Source of the DNA: Bacteroidia bacterium
GTDB lineage: Bacteria; Bacteroidota; Bacteroidia; UKL13-3
Length of the DNA: 64,000 nucleotides
Assembly: GCA_023151275.1 (NCBI GenBank)
Contig: JAKLJI010000003.1
Span: forward strand, 1 to 64,000
Reading direction: 5' to 3'
Notes under the pieces: model-generated
Database searches by the model: none
Told to the model about the DNA's origin: nothing
Seen by the model: only the letters and a program-made list of their open reading frames with translations
Made by a program: the position numbers and the translations under genes
Shown here: positions 43,623-55,100 of the stretch, piece by piece
Layout: every line of letters starts with the position of its first letter
Numbering within the stretch: position 1 is the stretch's first letter

Positions 43623-44575
43623 ACTGAAATTTTTACTTGTTTGTAAACCTGTTGGTGCTCCAAAAACCAGGCATAGGTTTCTTGAATACCTTGTTCTAAA
43701 GGAATTGATGCTTTCCAGCCCAATTCAGCCAATTTGGAAACGTCCAATAACTTGCGCGGTGTTCCATCGGGTTTCGATTCATCCCATTCTATAGGTCCTT
43801 CATGCCCGGTGATTTTCTGAACCAACAAAGCCAGCTCTTTTATCGGTAAATCTGTACCTGTTCCAACATTGAGCAAATGGGTATCCATATTCTTATTCAA
43901 ACAAAAAAGAACCGCATCTGCCAAATCATCCACATGCAGAAACTCCCGCATTGGACTTCCGGTTCCCCAAAGTTGAACAGGCTTATTGCCATTCAACTTG
44001 GCTTCATGGAATTTCCGAATCATGGCAGGAAGCACATGGGAGGTTGTTAAATCAAAATTATCGTTTGGTCCATACAGGTTGGTAGGCATTAAACTGATGA
44101 AGTTTTTTGCATATTGTTTACGAACCGCTTCGCAGGCTTTAACTCCAGCTATTTTTGCTATGGCGTACCACTCATTGGTAGGTTCGAGGGCTCCGGTCAA
44201 TAAAGAATCTTCGGAAATGGGCTGAGCTGCGAATTTGGGATAGATACATGAACTTCCAAGGAATACAAATTGGCTCACATTCATTTCCAAGGCGGCATGA
44301 ATGAGGTTGTTTTGAATCTGCAGGTTTTCCATAAGGAAAGTGTAGGGATAGCTTGAATTGGCTAAAATCCCTCCCACCCGAGCAGCAGCATCAATTACAA
44401 CTTCCGGTTGGTATTTCTGAAATGCAGCTAGCACCTCAGCTTGGTTTCTTAGGTCGAGCTCCTTGCTTGAAAACCCAATCAACTGTGAATAGCCAAGCTG
44501 TTCCAATTTTCTCCAGATTGCTGAACCAACCATTCCTTTATGGCCGGCAATGTAAATAGGACTATTTTTATTCAC
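43619..44575 (-). CDS. fcl: GDP-L-fucose synthase (start likely GTG at 44575 rather than the ORF-track ATG at 44716)
   Basis: [52 protein letters not shown]. Confidence 0.92.
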   Translation of the reverse strand: MNKNSPIYIAGHKGMVGSAIWRKLEQLGYSQLIGFSSKELDLRNQAEVLAAFQKYQPEVVIDAAARVGGILANSSYPYTFLMENLQIQNNLIHAALEMNVSQFVFLGSSCIYPKFAAQPISEDSLLTGALEPTNEWYAIAKIAGVKACEAVRKQYAKNFISLMPTNLYGPNDNFDLTTSHVLPAMIRKFHEAKLNGNKPVQLWGTGSPMREFLHVDDLADAVLFCLNKNMDTHLLNVGTGTDLPIKELALLVQKITGHEGPIEWDESKPDGTPRKLLDVSKLAELGWKASIPLEQGIQETYAWFLEHQQVYKQVKISV

Positions 44576-44625
44576 CCGGCGAATGTAATTATTTTTTAGA
44601 ACGTAAGCGATTTGAATTGGTGAAG

Positions 44626-44706
44626 CAATGGCTATTGGCGATAACGATAGCTGGCGATTTCGTGAACGATTCTTAATTCTAGGCTTTTTGCACTTTGCCC
44701 TTCGCC
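44626..44706 (-). repeat. right arm of imperfect inverted repeat flanking gmd-fcl
   Basis: Reverse complement reads ggcgaagggcaaag...gaatcgttcacgaaatc...tcgccaatagccat, matching the left arm. Confidence 0.6.
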
Positions 44707-44784
44707 TGATTTTCACCTCGAGGAAGAAATGGCATTTTGGGTGATTAATGACCTGCCAAGTGCTCTAGCCTATTCAAAAAAAAA

Positions 44785-44813
44785 CAGCACCCGAACCCAA
44801 TGTCCGAGTGCTG
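44785..44813 (-). terminator. probable terminator downstream of the OmpA-family gene
   Basis: CAGCACcCGA...TCcGAGTGCTG hairpin followed (minus strand) by a T-tract. Confidence 0.7.
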
Positions 44814-44836
44814 CTTTAACCCTAAATCCATTTTAT

Positions 44837-46180
44837 TTAGTTGGCTCTGAACTCAACCCTTCGGTTTAATTCATTCAAATAAATTTGTCTTGGCTGACTT
44901 CCTTCTGCTCGTGAAGAGAGGCGATTTGATTCAATTCCTTTGCTAATGAGGTAATTCATAACAACCTTAGCCCGGGCTTGAGATAGGCGCATGTTGTGCT
45001 CCATTCCACCTACATCATCCGCCATACCTACAACTTCTACATTTAAAGAACTGTTGTTTTTCAAAATCTTCACTACCCTATCCAAAGTTTGTTTGCTTTT
45101 CGTAGTTAGTGCACTGGAATTGTTCTCAAAATAAACAGGATTCATCTCTAAACGAATGATATCCAAAGAAGCTGCGTTACCCGAACCACTTGAAACAACA
45201 GGTGTTTGAGTTGGCTGCACTGCACCCTTATCCCCTGGCTTCTCCGGACATCCGGAAGGTGTATTGGCAGCTACATCAGGGCAATGGTCTTTAATATCAG
45301 GAACTCCATCCTTGTCGCTGTCTTTGGTGAACTTTTCCTGGATAAGTGCAATTTCCTGTTGGGTAGTGTTTAATCTTCCACGCTCGTAACCCAAACTATC
45401 TTGCAAAGCCTTAAGGACAGCATCATAATCTTTGGCTTCAGTACCAGCCTGCCAGGCCAGACCCCTGTCTTGGTGGCTGTTTTTTCCAAATGTATAGCGC
45501 AAAGCAAAGGTAGATTTAAGCAGGTTTTCCCTTCCCGAGCCATAATTGTACCCATCCACTGCATCGGAATGAATAACTGTGTATTCCGATTGCAGCATCA
45601 AATGCCAATTGTGGTTTAGGTGATAACGCATTCCAAGGCCCAAGCCGGTTACCATAGAAGCACCGCTTTCTGTATGGAACAAGCCATCATCAACCACAAA
45701 ATAACGCTTTGAATCATACCCGGCTCTACCAAATGAGGCACGCACATAAGGGACCCAATTGTAAGGTTTTGTGCGGTAACGGGTTTTCAAATCCAAATTT
45801 ACACCGGCCTGCAAAAAGTTTATATCGGCTTTGTAATAGTCGATTTTGTTTGCCCCCGTTATGTTTCCGCGATCATAGTTCAAATCAACTGAAATAACCG
45901 ATGACCAAAAATAGGTAAGGTCCAATCCATAAGCCAGATCAAACTTGGTTTTGCTTCCGTTGAAACCATAAAGGTCTTCTCCGGCAAATCCATTGTTGAG
46001 CAAATCGTAGGAGGTTACTTTTAAATCGTATAAATTGGTTAGCCTTAGGCCAACAGCCCAGCGATTCATCGCCGGTCTGTTGGTTTGAGCCATTGTTGCT
46101 GTATTGAACAGCAGTATTCCCGCAGCCATCGCTACTAATGTGCGACAATGGGATTGAATTGCTGAATGTATTCGTTTCAT
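44837..46180 (-). CDS. OmpA-family outer-membrane protein (N-terminal beta-barrel, TSP3-type linker, C-terminal OmpA domain)
   Basis: DKDGVPDIKDHCPDVAANTPSGCP; VEVVGMADDVGGMEHNMRLSQARAKVVMNYLISKGIESNRLSSRAEGSQP. Confidence 0.88.
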   Translation of the reverse strand: MKRIHSAIQSHCRTLVAMAAGILLFNTATMAQTNRPAMNRWAVGLRLTNLYDLKVTSYDLLNNGFAGEDLYGFNGSKTKFDLAYGLDLTYFWSSVISVDLNYDRGNITGANKIDYYKADINFLQAGVNLDLKTRYRTKPYNWVPYVRASFGRAGYDSKRYFVVDDGLFHTESGASMVTGLGLGMRYHLNHNWHLMLQSEYTVIHSDAVDGYNYGSGRENLLKSTFALRYTFGKNSHQDRGLAWQAGTEAKDYDAVLKALQDSLGYERGRLNTTQQEIALIQEKFTKDSDKDGVPDIKDHCPDVAANTPSGCPEKPGDKGAVQPTQTPVVSSGSGNAASLDIIRLEMNPVYFENNSSALTTKSKQTLDRVVKILKNNSSLNVEVVGMADDVGGMEHNMRLSQARAKVVMNYLISKGIESNRLSSRAEGSQPRQIYLNELNRRVEFRAN

Positions 46181-46192
46181 GATTCTTAGCTT

Positions 46193-49100
46193 TTACTTGG
46201 CAATAATTACTGGCTTAATTGCTTTCTCATCACCTGATTTGATATGCACAAAGTAGGTTCCAGGGCTCCAGTCGCCAGTTTCAACACTGTGACTGAACGC
46301 GCTTTCTTGAGCAGAATAAACCAATCGGCCAACTCCGTCAAATACCTGAACCTCAAAACCTTCATTGCCTCGCAGGTTGTTTACATCTACACGGAAACGT
46401 TCCTGAGTTGGGTTCGGGAATAGATTGAAGCTTAATCCGTCTTCCAAACTTCCAATACCCAAGGCTACACCTACTCCAACCGGATCACTTTCAGTTGTGC
46501 ATCCTTGAACAGTTCCAACACGAACACTGTAAATACCGGTTTTGGTCATGGTGTATGCGCGTTGATTAGCTCCAGGAATGTCTTCGTAATTGCGTCTCCA
46601 CTGGTAGAAGTCAAACGACTGTGTTACCTGCAATACATCTGAATTCATACGTTCAATCATTGGCTTATCCGGCGAGCGGTGAACAGTTACAAAGAAATTC
46701 GCCTTTGTTTCACAACCCATTGAATCGGTAAAGGTGCATACCACGGCATGGTTGCCAGGTCCCGATAATCCCGGATCAAATTGCTTACCATCCAGACTAA
46801 CTCCACTTCCGCTAAATACCACATTTGCATTTCCACGGGTTAAATCAAATGGAGGATTGCTGCTACAAACGGTAATGTTCGGGAATGTATCTGGCAAATA
46901 AGGAGGCAAAATGGTTACAGTAAAGCTGCGGGTAACCAAATTACCTGAACGATCTGTAAAGGTGAAGGTATTGGTGGTTACGCCTACCGGATACTTCTTG
47001 CCATTGCCAATGCCCGTTGTTTGTTTTATGGTTACTTGCGAGCAGTTATCGGTGGCAGTTGGAATACTAAACTGGAAGTCGGTATTGCAATGACCTAAAA
47101 TCACACTCTCAGGGAAACTAGTTACAACAGGCATCATGGTATCAAGAACAGTTACAGTTACCCAGGATGAACTGCGATTTCCGCTGATATCCTGAATGAA
47201 GTATTCAACCAAATTGGTTCCTGTTTCGTTGCAATTGAAAATGGTTTTACTCAATGCACTAAAGCTAACTCCAACATTATCAGTTGAACCATTGTCAACC
47301 TCAGCAGGACTTAAGAACACAAATCCACCGTTTCCTAAATGCAAGGTCAGATTCTTAGCTCTAATACGCGGACGAACGGTATCAATTACATTCACTGAGA
47401 TATTAGCTGTACGAACATTGTTGCTACCATCTGTTGCTGTAAAAATTACCTGATTCATTCCTAAGTTCAGTCCATTGAAGCTGGTCTTACTCAGGCTAAA
47501 GCTTAGAGCTGAGCAATTGTCAAAGCTGCTTAAGTTTACCTGGTCGGTGCTCAGCGATGCCTGACCATTGCTATCGAGGTACAACATCACCATTGGATTT
47601 ACCAATAAGCTTGGACGAATGGTATCAAGTACTGTCACGGTGAAACTTGCTGTTGAAGCATTGTTGCTACCATCGTTTACAGTAAGTACCACTGCATTTG
47701 GACCTAAATCAGCACAACCAAACTCCGATTTGCTCAAGGCAAGGCTTGCGGTTGAACAATTGTCGCTAGAGCCGTTGTTGGCTTGGGCAGGAGTGATACT
47801 TGCCGTTCCAGCCGAGTTAAGGTATACGGTCAGATTACGTGCAGAAGCAGTTGGTTTGATGGTATCCAATACGGTAATCGTAACCAATGCACTCATTTGA
47901 TTCGCACTAGCATCTTCCAAGGTGTACAATACCTGGTTTGCACCCAGGTTATTGCAATTGAAGCTGGTTTTGCTCAACTGCTGAAGGGTAATTCCCACAT
48001 TATCACTTGAGCCGTTATTTACCATCGCAGGTGTTAAGGTTGCAGTTCCTGACCCATCTAAGTAAATGGTTCTGTTTTGCACACTAACCACAGGACGTAT
48101 TGTATCAACCACCGTGATATTGAGGATTACTGAATTTGTATTTCCACTCGCATCTGCAATGGTATAGTTCACCAGATTCAAACCTAAGTTAGTGCCATTA
48201 AAGCTAGTTTTGCTTAGCGTTTGCGAGGTGATACCACAATTGTCGGTAGAACCGTTTCCAACCATTGCATTGGTAAGCGTAGCTATACCTGCATTGTTTA
48301 AGTACAGGGTCAAGTTATTGTTAACAACCACATTCGGACGAATGGTATCGAGAACGGTTACCTGCAAACTTCCGCTAGAGCTGTTGTTGCTCGCATCAGT
48401 CACCTGTAACTGAATCGTGTTATTTCCTCTATCGGCACAGGTAAACAAGGTCTTACTCAGGTTTAGGTTTGAAACACCACAATTATCGCTTGAACCGTTA
48501 TTGGCTTGAGCAGGAGTTAATGTAGCCTGACCAATTCCATTCAGGTATAAAGTAATGTTTTGAGTATTTACAATTGGCTTGATCGTATCTACAACTGTTA
48601 CAGTTGCAGTTCCGGTTTGGCTGTTGTTACTACCATCTATTACGGTCAACACCACCTGATTATTACCTAAATCACTACATGTAAATAAGGTCTTCGACAA
48701 TTGAACTGCAGAAATGCTCACATTATCGGTAGAGCCATTGTTGATTTGAGAGGCAGCAATGGTTGCAACACCCGAAGCATTTAGATAAATGGTTCTGTTT
48801 TGGGTAGTAACGATCGGTTTAATGGTATCCAAAACGGTAATCAACACCTGTGTTTGAGCGCTGTTGCTGCTTTGGTCGGTTACAGTTAATGTAACAAGGT
48901 TAGCACCCAAATCAGCGGCAGTAAAGTTGGTTTTACTGATGCTAAGGCTTTGAACCGAACAGTTGTCTGTTGAGCCATTGTTTACCTGAGCTGCAGTAAT
49001 AGATGCCGTTCCTGATGCATTTAGGTAAATGGTTCTGTTTTGACCAATGGCAGTTGGCTTAATGGTATCCAGAACAGTAACACTTGCGCTAGCCGTTCTG

Positions 49101-52100
49101 AAATTACCACTGGCATCGGTCAAAGTTACACTTACGGTATTGCCTCCCAAGTTGCTGCAATTGAAGTTGTTCTTGCTTAATCCTGCAAGAGGAGCAGCAC
49201 TGCAATTGTCGGTTCCACTCAGAATAACATCCGAAGGATTCAATACTGCATTACCACTTCCGTCAACATAAAGGGTAGCAGAACGGGTGTTTAACACTGG
49301 ACGTATGGTATCCAAAACCGTTAAACTAAACTGAGCTGAACCAATATTTCCGGTGCTATCTGTTCCGGTAAGGGTTAAAGTATTCACACCTAAATCAGCA
49401 CATCCAAACTGAGTTTTGCTCAAGGTTCTGGTAGCCAGATTGCAATTATCGCTGCTCGCACTATCCACGGCACTTAAACTCAAATTAGCAGTACCCAAAG
49501 CATTGAGGTAAACGAGTACATTTTTCTTCGGACGCATTACCGGGCGAATGGTATCAAACACATTGATTACAACAGGTGCGGTTTTGAAATTTCCATTCAC
49601 ATCGGTAACTGTAAAGTTGATGGTGCTTGTACCCAAATCGCTGCATGTAAATGTTGATTTGGAAATGCTTACCGATTGAATACCACAGTTGTCGGTACTG
49701 TTGTTGTTTACCATTGCCGCTGTAATGGTAGCAGTACCGGCATTATTCAAGTAAACCAATTGGTTTGAAACAGTAGCAACCGGAGCAATCGTATCAATTA
49801 CAGTTACCTGAACGATAGCAGCATGCGAATTTCCGCTCTGATCCTGAACGGTGAAGGTTACGTTATTTGTTCCAATGTTTGAGCAGTTAAATACAGATTG
49901 ACTCAATACCCGACTGGTTAAAGTACAATTGTCTGAACTGGCTGAATCCAGCAATGCCGGGTTGATAACAGCCTGTCCATTACCTGATAAGTACAGGTTC
50001 AAACGCGCCTTAGGACGAGCAACAGGAGCAACAGGGTCTAAAACAACCACATTACTTACACCACTTGCACTATTTCCATTCACATCGGTTACGGTTAAAG
50101 TAACAGGTGTAATGCCTAGGTGCGCGCAGTTGATTGTAGTTGGCGATATGGTAACACTTGCAATTCCGCAATTATCTGTAGAACCATTATTTATCATGGA
50201 GCTGGCAACAGAAGCAGTGCCATTTGCATTCAAATAAAGAACAAGGCCACTTTGTACATTAACGGTTGGTTTTATGGTATCAAGTACGGTAACTGTTGCA
50301 GTTCCGGTCTGAACATTTCCATTCACATCCGTAACGGTTAGTGTAACTGTATTTGGACCCACATTAGAGCAGGTAAAGCTTGTGGTATTTAAACTTACAG
50401 AAGCAATTCCACAGGCATCAGAAGACCCATTGTTGATTTGTGAAGCAGTAAGGCTTGCATTTCCTGAGGCATTGAGATACACCGTCCTATTCTGAGTAAT
50501 TACGACAGGCTTTACAGTATCCATAACCAGGACTGTAAAGTTAGCAGAATCTTTATTGCCAGCCAGGTCGGTAACTAGTAAGCGAACTGTGTTTGATCCC
50601 AAATTTGCACAGGTAAAGCTGCTTGTTGAAAGCGCTCTGCTCTGAATACCACAATTATCAGCACTTGCACTATCGGCTTGAGCAGCCGTGATACTCGCAT
50701 TGCCGGAGGCATTGAGGTAAACAGTAAGATTACGAGCCACCACCACAGGACGAATGGTATCGCCAACGGTTATTTTTATTGCCGCACTGGTATCAGAATG
50801 TGCACCAGATACCACATAGCGTCTGAACCAAGTAGTTTGGGTTAATGCAGGTGAAGTATAATTCACTGTATTGCTAGAAGGAATTGCAGTAAATCCATTT
50901 ACAGCATTGGTAGTTGACTTCAACCAAGTATATGTAAAGGTTTCGTTTCCTCCCGTTGGCGTGCTACCTGTTAATTGGGCAGGAGCAGTACCTGAACAAA
51001 TGGTTTGTGCACTACCGATGGTATTGTTTCCAATTGGCAATGAGCCCGGTGTAACTGTTAAGGCAATAGGAACCACAGCACTTACACAACCAGTAGAAGT
51101 ATTGCGTACAGTAAAATTAAAGTTATAGGTATTGGCTGCACTGGCAGGAATACTAACACTAATTGGACTAGTACCTAAACTAGCATTGCTAACCAGGGTA
51201 AAGCCAGGCATAGCTGTTGGAGAACCTGTTGCAATGCTATACTGAGTTGGAGTTCCAGTTGTGGCAGAATAAGGAATGCTGAAACTGGTAGCTAAGGTAT
51301 TTACGCTGCTAATGGTGCCCAGTGTTATTGTTGGTATTGGATTCACTGTAATTCCTTTTGCAGCAGAGGTGTCCGCCGCACATTGGCCTGAACTCACAAT
51401 CCTTCTAAACCAGGTTGTTTGGCTTAACACAGGTGGAAAGTAACTCTTGGCATTAGCACCTGAAATAGCTGTAAATCCCGCACTTGCCGAGGTAGTAGAT
51501 TTCAACCACTGGTAAGAATAGGTAGTTCCATCTCCCCCACTTGGAGTAGAGCCGTCCATATCCGGAGTAAAATCACCTAAACAAACGGCATTGGCAATTG
51601 GATTGGCAATGGTATTGTTTGAAATAGGATTGGTTACCGTAATTAAAACAGCTGCACTTGTATCGCTAACACTACCGCTTACTACAAACCTTCTAAACCA
51701 GGTGTTCTGAGTTAAAGCAGGAGGATTGTAATTAATGTTGGAATTGGTGCCGGTGGCAGAAGTAAATCCAGTTGTTGCGCTGGTTGTAGAGCGCAACCAA
51801 GTATAGGTAAAGTTGCCTGTGCCGCCTGTTGGTGTGCTACCTGATAATGCTGCCGGAGTTGAACCTGAACAAATGGTTTGTGCAGTAGAAATGGTATTGT
51901 TTAAAATTCCACCTGGTGCATTTACTGTTAATGTAAATGGCACATTTGCACTTACACAACCTGTTGTGCTATTTCGAACAGTAAGGTTGAAATTGTAGGT
52001 ATTTGCAGCACTAGCAGGTATAGTAATGCCGATTGGACTTGACCCTAAACTTGCATTGCTCACCGCTGTAAATCCAGACATGGCTGTTGGAGATCCTGCG

Positions 52101-55100
52101 GTAACACTGTACTGATTTGGTGTTCCAGTTGTTGCAGAATAAGGCAGGCTAAAGGATGTGGCATTGGTTAGTACACTGCTCACCGAACCTAGCGTAATTG
52201 TAGGCAATGCATTTACGGTACCAGATACAGGCACATTTTGAGTGGTAGCTCCTGTTGAACCTAAAGCAATATTACCAGAAGGAGTTCCGGTGGCAACTGA
52301 GCTCATACGGATATAAACTGTTGCAGCTGCCACTGTACCAGATGTAGGTGTAATGTTAAGCGTTGATGAAAATCCAGAGCCGGAAGTTAATGATACCTCA
52401 TAACCAGCAGGAGGGGTAACAGAAATATTCGAAGTTAAACTAGAGCCGCTAACAGTAAAACTCTGCTGACCTGATGCAGTACCAGAACAAGCAGTAAAGC
52501 TTGTCAAGGAAGCACTTGCAGAAATATTTGGACTACCAGTGATACTTACTGTTATTGCAGAAGAAGTATCAACACCACAACTACTTCCGCTCACCACTCT
52601 TCTAAAGTAAGTTGTTTGAGTCAAAGCAGGAGACGAATAGTTTGCGGTATTATTTACCCCGGAAGCAGCTACAAAACCAGAACTTGCAGAAGTAGTTGAA
52701 GAAATCCATTTATAACTCAACGTACCTCCACCACCAGTTGCTGCAGTTCCTGTAAACTGTGTAGGAACACTGCCAGAAGAAATAGACTGGTTACCTGTAA
52801 TTTGGTTATTCGCAATTACTGGGTAATAATTTGCTACCAATGGAGTTGAGGTAGCAGTAGGTGAAGAAACACAAGAACCGCTTGAAGTTAAAACACAAAC
52901 AATAGTATCTAAATTGGATGAGTTCGATTTTACATAGGTTGCACTATTGGAACCAACATTCACTCCATTCAATTTCCATTGGTAAGCGGGAGTGGATCCT
53001 CCATTTGTGGAAGTTGCTGTATAAGTAATTGATGAACCTGGACAAGCAGTACTTGGACTTGCAGTAACTGTAATTGCTGGTGTTAATCCTGAAGTAACAA
53101 CCACCGTTCCAGTATCACTAGAACAACCATAAGTTCCATTATTAAAATCCGTAACCCGAATCAAGTATGTTCCTGGATTTAATATTGGAATTGTTGGTGA
53201 AAAATTACTTCCATTCACACTGTAATGCGGCGTATTTGGCACATTGCTGTAATTAACAGTAATAGCAGTGGAGCCGCAGGCGTTTGCCTTAGTTATTGAA
53301 TTCAGGACAGCTCTAACAGGAATATTAATTACAATATCACCAGATATGGTTTGGTTTCCGCATTTATCCTTTACAGCTATGCGGTATGTACCACTATTGG
53401 TTACAGTAAATATACTATTGGTAGAAAAGCTCGAAAAAGTTGAACAATTTGCTCCGGAACACAGTGCATAGGTATAAGGTCCCCCATTTCCACCAGCACC
53501 AAAACCAGCAATTTTTGCAAAGCCACCGCAATCTATGGCAGAGGTAGTGGTTATGGTTGGGTTTTGAGTTGTTACCGAAACAACTACATTGCTTGAGTTG
53601 GCAATTGTGCCGCAAGAATCAAGAGCTCTTACCGTGTACGTTCCAGCTGCTAATCCAGAAAACACATTGTTTAACTGAGGGCCAGCAACTACGGCAGAGG
53701 TTGCATTATTAATTAATGAATATCGAATTGGCGCAATTCCTCCTTGAGAAGAGGCAGTAACCGTTCCAGATCCACCAGATCCACAAGTAACGCTTGCCAC
53801 GCCTGCTGCAGTGAGTGCTGGAGGTATTGAACTTACTACCACTGCTGGCGAATTTGAGGTAGCATTGCAATTATCGGTTATACGAATTAAATAAGAACCT
53901 GCAGGTAAATTACCAAAATAAGGATGCGATTGATTCGGTCTAACAACAGCACTATTTGAGGAATTTAAAAGTGCATATTGAAAAGTTCCTCCAGCTTGAG
54001 TAGTACCAGTGGTAATTGTTGTTAAAATCGAACCTGTGGCACTGCCAGAACAAGAAGGAGTGGGAGTTCCTGTTACAGATGGAACTACAGATGCAGGAAA
54101 AGCCAGGGGTGTTGCTGTTGTCGAGGTTTTTCCACAAGCATCTGTAATACGCAATAAATACCCACTTGCGTTTACGGGAACACTATCAAATAAGGTTGAA
54201 TATTGAGGCCCAATAACAACCGATGAATTGGTGCTGTTAATTAAACTATACTGATAGGGCAGTCTACCTCCGGGAGGGACAGTAGCAACCCGAATGGATC
54301 CATTAGCTTTACTAGCACATGAAGAGGAAACAATGGCTAGTGATCCAACATCAGGACCAGTTGAATTCAACGAAATATTAACAGTTGCCGTGTTGTTGCA
54401 AACATCAGTAACTCTAACCACATGTGTTGGCGAACCAGTTAAATGAGGAACAGCTGGAAAAACATTAGTACTTTGCGCAGGAAATATTACTGTGGTATTG
54501 GTTGAGTTATAAATAGCATACGTGTAAGGACCACCACCGCTTCCTGATGGAATTGGACCATAACCATTAAAACTTTGCGGCACAACTGTTACTTGTGATA
54601 AATAAGTACTGGCGCTACATCCTACTATCGCGGTACTAGCAGATGCTGAAAATGGCAGTGCAGCTGCGATGGTTGTCTGCGCATCTACAGTTAATCCGCA
54701 CTGATCTTTGGTCTGAACCGTATAAGTTCCAACTGGCAAACCAGTAAATACAGGATTATTTTGAAAAGCCCTTGTAACAGGAGATGGCGAAACCAAAGCA
54801 AACTGATAAGGAGCACCTCCTCCTGAATTGGCTGTCAAGCTAATAACAATAGATCCGGTTGAACTTGTAGAACAACTTGAACTATTGGTTATTGTTGGAG
54901 CAGTTGGAGCAGTTGCAGCAGCCAACGTGAAAGGACTTGAATTTGTTACGGTATTACCACAAGCATCTGTAATTCGAATGGTATAATCACCAACTGGTAA
55001 GTTACTGAAAATTCTGCTCGTTTGAGCAGGCCTAATTTCTGGAGAAGGTGCAATTAACTCAAAAGTATAAGGAGCAATACCTGTAGTTGGTGCTTGAACT

